A stretch of 64,000 bases of DNA from Chordicoccus furentiruminis (lineage in GTDB: Bacteria > Bacillota > Clostridia > Lachnospirales > Lachnospiraceae). Under the pieces are notes generated by a model, which did not search any database, was not told the DNA's origin, and saw nothing but the letters and a program-made list of their open reading frames with translations. Each line of letters starts with the position of its first letter. The stretch's first letter is position 1. The translations under genes were made by a program, and so were the position numbers. Shown here piece by piece: positions 9,112 to 16,380 of the stretch. The stretch covers positions 1,825,501 to 1,889,500 of the forward strand of contig NZ_CP048829.1 of the NCBI RefSeq assembly GCF_019355395.1, given 5' to 3'.

Positions 9112-9727
9112 TTCATCCAAAAGGAAAACCATGGAAGCTCTTGCCAACCCCAATCTGATGCACGGTGCGGTTGAGCATGCTTTCACGGATTACGGAAGTC
9201 GTCATCTCTGGCGTATCGATCCATTGCATGGGGTATATTATCTTCTTATCGTCAGTGAGATAGCACCGGATACGGCTGGGATCGTAAGCCAGTTCGGAAT
9301 GGAACCCGCATCGGAAAGCAGTGCAGTCAGAGCGTATACGCCCTTCCTTGATAAGATTCAGCAGGGAAGCCGCTGGCATTTTCGTATAGCGGCGACACCG
9401 ACTCACAGCGTTTCACAAGGAGAAGGAAAGCGGGGAAAGGTGTATCCGCATGTTTCGCCGCGCCATCAGATACAGTGGCTGATTGATCAGGGTCGCAGGC
9501 ATGGATTTGAGGTGAGTGAAGACGCCGTTCAGATTCTTCAGGATCGACAGGTGACTTTCCGGAAAGGCGAACAACACCGAACCCGGGTGTCGATGATCCA
9601 TGTCGTTTTTGAAGGGACATTGAAGGTGACTGATGCGGATGCGTTTCGTGAGGCACTGGTGAAAGGGATCGGGCGTGAAAAGGCTTTCGGATCAGGGATG
9701 CTTACGATCGCAGGTGAAATTAGATGA
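9086..9727 (+). CDS. cas6e: CRISPR RNA endoribonuclease Cas6e (CasE/Cse3)
   Basis: Cas6e cuts the pre-crRNA at the base of each repeat hairpin and stays bound to the 3' handle. The 213-residue protein begins MYMTRVRLD and contains the conserved HGAVEHAF early helix (the position of the catalytic His in CasE), SRWHFRIAATPTHS, and the glycine-rich C-terminal loop KGIGREKAFGSGMLTI, a hallmark of Cas6/RAMP proteins. The repeat of the adjacent array has the strong GC hairpin this enzyme needs. The start at 9086 has GAGGTG eight bases upstream. It overlaps cas5 and, by ATGA, cas1. Confidence 0.95.
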   Translation: MYMTRVRLDSSKRKTMEALANPNLMHGAVEHAFTDYGSRHLWRIDPLHGVYYLLIVSEIAPDTAGIVSQFGMEPASESSAVRAYTPFLDKIQQGSRWHFRIAATPTHSVSQGEGKRGKVYPHVSPRHQIQWLIDQGRRHGFEVSEDAVQILQDRQVTFRKGEQHRTRVSMIHVVFEGTLKVTDADAFREALVKGIGREKAFGSGMLTIAGEIR

Positions 9728-10680
9728 GTGAGACGATTCCCGGAATTGAGCAGCCGGATCTGCAGGCACTGCCGCAGATCCGGGACCGGATGACGTTTAT
9801 TTATCTCGAGCATTGCGACATCAACCGGAAAGACAGTGCAATTACAGTGACGGATCAAAATGGAATTGTGTATATACCGGCAGCGGCACTATCCGTCCTA
9901 TTGCTTGGACCGGGAACGAATTTGACGCATCGTGCAATGGAGCTGATCGGAGAGGCGGGCGTAAGTGTCGTATGGGTTGGAGAACAGGGCGTACGCTATT
10001 ATGCTGGCGGGCGGCCACTGACACACCATTCATCATTATTGCTGCAGCAGGCCAGAATGGTCAGTAATCAGAGGCTCCACCTGATGGTCGTCCGCAAAAT
10101 GTATCAGCTGCGTTTTCCGGATGAAGACGTATCAAAACTAACTCTGCAGCAGTTAAGAGGACGGGAAGGAAGCAGAATCCGGGGCGTTTATCGGGAAGCA
10201 TCCAGAAAATGGAATGTTCCTTGGAATGGAAGGGAATACGACCCGGATCATTTCGAGTCCAGTGATGATGTGAATAAAGCATTGTCTATAGGACATGCCT
10301 GTCTTTATGGACTGATGCATGCTGTCATTACCGCTTTGGGATGCTCAGCCGGACTCGGTTTTGTTCATGTCGGGCATGATTGCTCTTTTGTTTATGATAT
10401 GGCGGATCTGTATAAGGCAGAGGTGACGATACCGATAGCATTTGAAATAGCATCACGGAAGACTGCTGATTTGGAGCGGACTGTCCGGCATCGTGTACGG
10501 GATGAAATGGTTCAAAAACACATTCTTGAACGTGCGGTTCATGATGTGCAGTGGCTTCTTAAAGAGACGGATGACATCAAGGATAACGCAGGCGATGTGA
10601 GTGCGGTCTATCTCTGGGACAACAAACAGGGAGCAGTGGCTAATGGCAGACAATATCATGAAAAAGGAAATCCGTCATGA
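9724..10680 (+). CDS. cas1: Cas1e integrase
   Basis: Cas1 forms the spacer-integration complex with Cas2. The 318-residue protein shows the I-E pattern: N-terminal beta domain with DRMTFIYLEHCDINRKDSAI, then the catalytic helical domain with Glu in RGREGSRIR, His in LGFVHVGHD, and Asp in YDMADLYKAEV. VNKALSIGHACLYGLMHAVI is also a Cas1e signature. All three metal ligands appear present, so it should be active. ATGA overlaps link it to cas6e and cas2. Confidence 0.96.
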   Translation: MSETIPGIEQPDLQALPQIRDRMTFIYLEHCDINRKDSAITVTDQNGIVYIPAAALSVLLLGPGTNLTHRAMELIGEAGVSVVWVGEQGVRYYAGGRPLTHHSSLLLQQARMVSNQRLHLMVVRKMYQLRFPDEDVSKLTLQQLRGREGSRIRGVYREASRKWNVPWNGREYDPDHFESSDDVNKALSIGHACLYGLMHAVITALGCSAGLGFVHVGHDCSFVYDMADLYKAEVTIPIAFEIASRKTADLERTVRHRVRDEMVQKHILERAVHDVQWLLKETDDIKDNAGDVSAVYLWDNKQGAVANGRQYHEKGNPS

Positions 10681-11549
10681 CAGTTGTTACGGTGTCTGAT
10701 TGCCCGCCCAGCCTGCGGGGTGATTTGACCAAGTGGCTATTTGAAATTAATACAGGAGTATATGTTGGGAATCTTCCTGCAAGGGTGAGAGAAGAATTAT
10801 GGAAAAGAATCTGCGATCATCTGGGCAGTGGATATGCAACGATGGTCTATAACGCATCTAACGAACAGGGTATGCAATTCCGTACATGGAACTCAGAATG
10901 GGATCCTGTGGATTTTGATGGAGTCACTCTCATGCGGCACCCGCTTCCGGATTCGGGTCGGAAAAGCAAAGAGTATAAAAGCAATGCAGAGATTTTTCGC
11001 ATGGCCAGGAGAAAAACGAAAAGCAAGCGGGCTTCCGGTGCATTGCCTGATTTTTCGGTAGTAGATTTAGAAACAAGCGGTCTGGATCCGGAAAAAGATC
11101 GCATTATTGAATTGGGAGCTGTTCGAATTCGTGATCACAAGATAGACAAAACCTTTTCCAGACTCATTTATTCTGACCAAAAACTGTCGGAGAAGATTCA
11201 TTCATTGACAGGCATAGAATCGTCTGAATTGGAAACAGCAGGAGTTGATCTGAGAGACGCTATTTCTGATCTGCTGAAGTTTGTAGGCACAGATACACTG
11301 CTCTTTTACCATTCTTCGTTTGATCTTGCTTTTTTGCTTCATGCATGTCAATCCTGCGGGCGCGCAGCATTGAATAACAGATCGATTGATGTAATGCGGA
11401 TTGTAAAAAAGCAAATCCCCTTTCTTGACAATTATAAGCTTGCGACCATTTCGGCACATCTTGGATTGCAGGAACAAACACATCGAGCTTTGGATGATTG
11501 TATCTTGACGTATCAGGTTTATGCGAAGTTAAATGAAATGGGCGCATAA
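10677..11549 (+). CDS. cas2: Cas2e fused to a DEDDh (DnaQ-like) 3'-5' exonuclease domain
   Basis: Residues 1-95 are Cas2e (MTVVTVSDCPPSLRGDLTKW, then GVYVGNLPARVREELW and FDGVTLMRHPL). After a basic linker (RMARRKTKSKRASG), residues ~120-290 form a complete DEDDh exonuclease. ExoI is VVDLETSGLD, ExoII is FYHSSFDLAFLLHA, and ExoIII has HRALDDC with the catalytic His and Asp. The family as a whole trims nucleic acid 3' ends. In related I-E systems with a Cas2-DnaQ fusion the domain is known to trim prespacers before integration, replacing the host exonucleases used elsewhere. Normal Cas2e is about 95 residues, so the fusion triples its size. It is the last cas gene. Confidence 0.95.
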   Translation: MTVVTVSDCPPSLRGDLTKWLFEINTGVYVGNLPARVREELWKRICDHLGSGYATMVYNASNEQGMQFRTWNSEWDPVDFDGVTLMRHPLPDSGRKSKEYKSNAEIFRMARRKTKSKRASGALPDFSVVDLETSGLDPEKDRIIELGAVRIRDHKIDKTFSRLIYSDQKLSEKIHSLTGIESSELETAGVDLRDAISDLLKFVGTDTLLFYHSSFDLAFLLHACQSCGRAALNNRSIDVMRIVKKQIPFLDNYKLATISAHLGLQEQTHRALDDCILTYQVYAKLNEMGA

Positions 11550-11586
11550 AAAAAGCGGGATGGCGTTTTCTGGGGATTTTTTTAGT
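11550..11586 (+). promoter_or_regulatory. Short putative CRISPR leader
   Basis: Only 37 bp separate the cas2 stop from the first repeat. The stretch has an A-run, a GC-rich middle and a T-run (TTTTTTTAGT) right before the repeat. Repeats at this end are uniform and those at the far end are degenerate, which places the leader here. No promoter or IHF-like site is obvious, so the functional leader may extend into the 3' end of cas2. Confidence 0.55.
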
Positions 11587-14500
11587 GTGGACCCCGCGCG
11601 AGCGGGGATGATCCTCGACATGCCAACAACGATCCCTGCTATGACCGGTGGACCCCGCGCGAGCGGGGATGATCCTCCTTGACTGGCTCGGGATCGAGAC
11701 AAAGTGGGGTGGACCCCGCGCGAGCGGGGATGATCCTCTGTGGGAACGTGAGCCTTGTCGAACCAAAAAGTGGACCCCGCGCGAGCGGGGATGATCCTGA
11801 CTGCGACACAAGATGGATCCTGCGGATGTGGTGGACCCCGCGCGAGCGGGGATGATCCTACTCTTGTGTGGGAACTTTCTTTTTTGTTCCCGTGGACCCC
11901 GCGCGAGCGGGGATGATCCCTGCTGCTTGGTGCCGTTCACGTCCGACTTGACGTGGACCCCGCGCGAGCGGGGATGATCCTGAAGCGTCGTACATCTACG
12001 ACAGCGACAACGAGTGGACCCCGCGCGAGCGGGGATGATCCTTGCACAGTCTACGCTGTGCAGTTGGGAGAAAGGTGGACCCCGCGCGAGCGGGGATGAT
12101 CCCACGTCCGTATCGATCCCGTACACGCTCCCGTCGTGGACCCCGCGCGAGCGGGGATGATCCTATACGGCTCCGTCGTGATACCGGTCGTATGCAGTGG
12201 ACCCCGCGCGAGCGGGGATGATCCCCGCTCATATAGCCTCAAGCAGGTCGAGCAGGAGTGGACCCCGCGCGAGCGGGGATGATCCTCCGTAGAGCCCGGC
12301 AAAGTCCCTGATCTCCGCGTGGACCCCGCGCGAGCGGGGATGATCCTCGCCCGCTTGGTTGGCCTGCACGCCAAACGCCGTGGACCCCGCGCGAGCGGGG
12401 ATGATCCTGCAACAGACATGCATTTCCGCGCCTGCAACCTGTGGACCCCGCGCGAGCGGGGATGATCCCAATGCGACCATCCGCGCTCTGATCGCGGGTC
12501 AGTGGACCCCGCGCGAGCGGGGATGATCCTGCGTCCCATGTGTCCGCCGCATCAATCGCGGCGTGGACCCCGCGCGAGCGGGGATGATCCTCCACGCTGT
12601 CAGCACACGCGTCAGCGATCAGCGTGGACCCCGCGCGAGCGGGGATGATCCTTTGCTTACAGGATCACGATCTGGAGTCGGATGGTGGACCCCGCGCGAG
12701 CGGGGATGATCCCTCTGTCATGGTCACGTCCGCGAAGCGGTTGGTGTGGACCCCGCGCGAGCGGGGATGATCCCATACATTTGCGCAAATGCCAACATGC
12801 AAGCGCGTGGACCCCGCGCGAGCGGGGATGATCCTCGTGCGGCAGTCCGTATAGTCACCGCCGGAACGTGGACCCCGCGCGAGCGGGGATGATCCTGCTC
12901 CGCATATTCGGATTGGTAAGTTGGATGGGTGGACCCCGCGCGAGCGGGGATGATCCTATCTTTGTCCGGCTTGATCGTGATGCCGATGTGTGGACCCCGC
13001 GCGAGCGGGGATGATCCCCGCCATGGGATGGAAAACCATAACGAAACCAAGTGGACCCCGCGCGAGCGGGGATGATCCTTTCACGTCCGGCAAGCTGACA
13101 TTGGTCACGCCGTGGACCCCGCGCGAGCGGGGATGATCCTCAGCGCCTGCATCGCCCGGTCCAGCGCCTTCCGTGGACCCCGCGCGAGCGGGGATGATCC
13201 TATGCTCAATCTCTGACTCGAGATTACAGGCCGGTGGACCCCGCGCGAGCGGGGATGATCCCAAGCCGGTCTCTTTTTTATACCTTGGAGGTGAGTGGAC
13301 CCCGCGCGAGCGGGGATGATCCTATCTTAATTCTGGAAACCAAAAGCACAAACTTGTGGACCCCGCGCGAGCGGGGATGATCCTACGTCCGGAGAATGTC
13401 CCGCAGCATCGCCTGCGTGGACCCCGCGCGAGCGGGGATGATCCCGGATCAAGGCATTTTTCGGCTCGACGCGCCTCGTGGACCCCGCGCGAGCGGGGAT
13501 GATCCTAACTTAGAATTAACTTAGAATAACTTACATTAGTGGACCCCGCGCGAGCGGGGATGATCCCAGCCTTCTTCCGGGCAGACTCCGCGTTCGTGAG
13601 TGGACCCCGCGCGAGCGGGGATGATCCCAACGTCTGGTCACCGGAGACGTATCCAGCAGGGTGGACCCCGCGCGAGCGGGGATGATCCTGGCTCGGGATC
13701 GAGACTAAGTGGGACCGCGAGTGGACCCCGCGCGAGCGGGGATGATCCCCAGTTCCGCGCCGACGGATCGGGCAAAGACTGGTGGACCCCGCGCGAGCGG
13801 GGATGATCCTGTGAAATCTCCGTTCCCGTCGCGCCCGAGCTGGTGGACCCCGCGCGAGCGGGGATGATCCTCCACGGCTCCACGATGCAGGTGACGGACG
13901 GCAGTGGACCCCGCGCGAGCGGGGATGATCCTCTCCGGCGTGGGCGATGCACTGACCAAGGGCGGTGGACCCCGCGCGAGCGGGGATGATCCAAGGCTAC
14001 GAGTGGCTCGCTCGGGACTCAGATGGTGGACCCCGCGCGAGCGGGGATGATCCCTGCCCGGCTTGGCTAAGCCGGGCATTGATAAGGTGGACCCCGCGCG
14101 AGCGGGGATGATCCTCACGTCGATGTGTTTGAAATGGGCCAGCCAAAGTGGACCCCGCGCGAGCGGGGATGATCCTCTCCGGCGTGGGCGATGCGCTGAC
14201 CAAGGGTGGTGGACCCCGCGCGAGCGGGGATGATCCTGTGGTTGGTGCGTGTGAAGGAGGACGAGATGGGTGGACCCCGCGCGAGCGGGGATGATCCTAT
14301 CAGCTTTTACGTCGCGGATTCTGGAGAAAAGTGGACCCCGCGCGAGCAGGGATGATCCCACCATCGGAGAGCTGACAGATGGCATGCTCGAGTGGACCCC
14401 GCGCGAGCGGGGATGATCCTTTCCGGCGCCGTGATGGCGCAGGTGATCGACAGTGGACCCCGCGCGAGCGGGGATGATCCTCCGCATGCCTCATTTTTCC

Positions 14501-15763
14501 GTTAAGTGGCACAGTGGACCCCGCGCGAGCGGGGATGATCCTCCTCTGGGTCCTGCACTATCGGGAAATACTGAGTGGACCCCGCGCGAGCGGGGATGAT
14601 CCCGAGACGTTCCTCTGCCTTCGGAAGCGCAGCCAGTGGACCCCGCGCGAGCGGGGATGATCCTGTTTTCATATCCCCAGCTCCTCCGGCGTGTAGGTGG
14701 ACCCCGCGCGAGCGGGGATGATCCATGTCCTCCACGACCTCCACCGCCATCGCGCTAGTGGACCCCGCGCGAGCGGGGATGATCCTAATACCACCGTCCC
14801 GCGATTATGACAAGTGTCGTGGACCCCGCGCGAGCGGGGATGATCCTAGAGGCTGCTTTGCCGCTAAAAAAGGCGAAGAGTGGACCCCGCGCGAGCGGGG
14901 ATGATCCGAATGCAGACGAATCACATCGGAGGAGGGGTGAGTGGACCCCGCGCGAGCGGGGATGATCCGGCTCCTCCGAGTCGATCATCCAGTCACGGCC
15001 CGTGGACCCCGCGCGAGCGGGAGTGATCCCAAGATGGCCTGCGGCACGGAGAGTTCATGACGGTGGACCCCGTGCGAGCGGGAATGATCCTATCTCCTGT
15101 TTGCCGCCTATCAGGCGGCCCTGGTGGACCCCGCGCAAGCGGGGATGATCCCAATACGTAATAGGAATGTGATATTATGACAAAGTGGACCCCGCGCGAG
15201 CGGGGATGATCCTTTGGGGACACTGGCTTCCAGCTGTTCCAGTACGTGGACCCCGCGCGAGCGGGGATGATCCCAATACGTAATAGGAATGTGATATTAT
15301 GACAAAGTGGACCCCGCCCGAGCGGGGATGATCCTATCACGACGCCGATTGTGGATGCCCGCTTACAGTGGACCCCGCACGAGCGGGGATGATCCTATCG
15401 TATACTTTGGAGCGGACAACGCGGAGCCGTGGACCCCGCACGAGCGGGGATGATCCTTCTTCCGGCATTCGGAGCCAGTCCGAGAACGCGTGGACCCCGC
15501 GCGAGCGGGGATGATCGCTCTGCGGTCTGATCCTGATATCCCTCATGAGCGTGGACCCCGCGCGAGCGGGGATGATACCGGTACTGAGACCAGATGTCGA
15601 TCGCGTTGTGCGTGGACCCCGCGCGAGCGGGGATGATCCTTCGTGCTGGTGCTCAGACAATCGGTTCTTGGAGCGTGGACCCCGCGCGAGCGGGGATGAT
15701 CCCTACCCACGACTTAAGACGCGGGCTTGAAAAAGGTGTCCCCCGCGCAAGCGGGGACAATCT
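11587..15763 (+). CRISPR. Type I-E CRISPR array, 69 repeats and 68 spacers
   Basis: The 28-bp repeat begins GTGGACCCC, has the hairpin core CCCCGCGCGAGCGGGG and ends ATGATCC, very close to known I-E repeats. By hand count there are 69 repeats (starts 11587, 11648, 11709 ... 15675, 15736). The period is 61 bp, leaving 33 nt between repeats (or 29+32 if one base is assigned to the repeat). Exceptions are one 32-nt spacer (13689-13720) and one 35-nt spacer (15640-15674). Repeats are near-identical up to 14941, apart from one G-to-A change in the repeat at 14331. From 15002 on they accumulate changes, and the last (15736-15763) differs at several sites, marking the leader-distal end. Orientation by repeat type, cas position and decay all agree on the plus strand. 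Confidence 0.98.
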
Positions 15764-16073
15764 CGATTGAGAAGGTGAGAATAATGTGGGATAATCATAT
15801 CAGCAGCCGTTAGCACAAGAGCAGTGCCCTTTACGTAAGCGCGGAGTTCCGAGGTGCGAATCCCGGACGGCTGTGCAGCATAGAGCAAAAGTACCCTGTG
15901 AACAACCGAACAACCATGTTTCTGTCGGCGGACACTCCGGTCATCTTGATCGGCCTCGAAAGGTGGTATTCTTGAAGCAGCCTGCTGAGGAAGCGCCGAC
16001 GGTCAGCGAACCAGTGCATCCCAACGGAAATAATCAGGCGATAGGAAATGTCTTTGATGACAGCGGAATCGAG

Positions 16074-16147
16074 GGCGTATTCCGGAATGGACGAAAGAAT
16101 ACTGGCCGGAGGCGCACTCCGGAATGGGCGAAAGCATATTGTCCGGA
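16074..16147. repeat. Two tandem 37-bp imperfect repeats
   Basis: Units 16074-16110 and 16111-16147 match at 31 of 37 positions. Both contain TCCGGAATGG, CGAAAG and end in CCGGA. They could be multiple transposase-binding sites of a lost insertion element; this is inference. Confidence 0.6.
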
Positions 16148-16205
16148 ATCGCATACTGATCCTGATGGAGGACGCGTTCCATTGTTCTCTGTCAATCCCT
16201 GAGAT

Positions 16206-16237
16206 ATCGCGCCCGCACAGGGAGCGTGGATTGAAAT
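16206..16237 (+). repeat. Solitary 32-bp type I-C-like CRISPR repeat
   Basis: The 32-bp element starts ATCGCGCCC, has a short dyad around GCACAGGG and ends GCGTGGATTGAAAT, the hallmark 3' end and exact length of type I-C repeats. It is unrelated to the I-E repeat of the adjacent array. No second copy lies one spacer length (about 33-36 bp) to either side, and no I-C cas genes are in the window. Confidence 0.65.
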
Positions 16238-16380
16238 CAATCAGCAGTGGATCATGTTAAGTTCCGCAGGGTGTGGTACTGCGCTGATGGAAGAGAGGAA
16301 CGGAAAGAACAAAAGCGTGCTCAGACATTGAGCAGCGCTGTGTTTCGCGCAAACCGAACATAGAGAAAAGGAAGATTTGA

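Larger units (their letters stand above)
15764..16380. other. 617-bp gene-less scar between the array and the SNF2 gene
   Basis: No protein gene is supported; several overlapping short frames exist on both strands but none has a recognisable product or ribosome site. The region contains a tRNA-like fold (15804-15873), a 37-bp imperfect tandem repeat (16074-16147) with TCCGGAATGG/TGGCCGGA-type words, and a lone 32-bp type I-C-like CRISPR repeat (16206-16237). The word pattern reminds me of terminal repeats of IS21-like elements, but I cannot identify a transposase. Overall it looks like a decayed mobile-element or CRISPR remnant. Confidence 0.5.

Noticed and set aside
11260-15660. Many minus-strand frames in the array rich in the strings SSPLARGP, IIPARAGST and DHPRSRGVH
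   Set aside because: These are translations of the CRISPR repeat in its three reverse frames, not proteins.
15804-15873. Functional tRNA gene
   Set aside because: The anticodon arm is not formed and the T-stem has a mismatch, so it is kept only as a low-interest tRNA-like remnant.
15873-16202. Plus-strand frame of 109 codons in the post-array scar
   Set aside because: No ribosome site, no recognisable domain, and it spans the 37-bp tandem repeat; treated as non-coding remnant.
16034-16240. Minus-strand frame starting MISIHAPCAGAI
   Set aside because: ISIHAPCAGA is the well-known false translation of a type I-C repeat; it was used instead as support for the orphan repeat.
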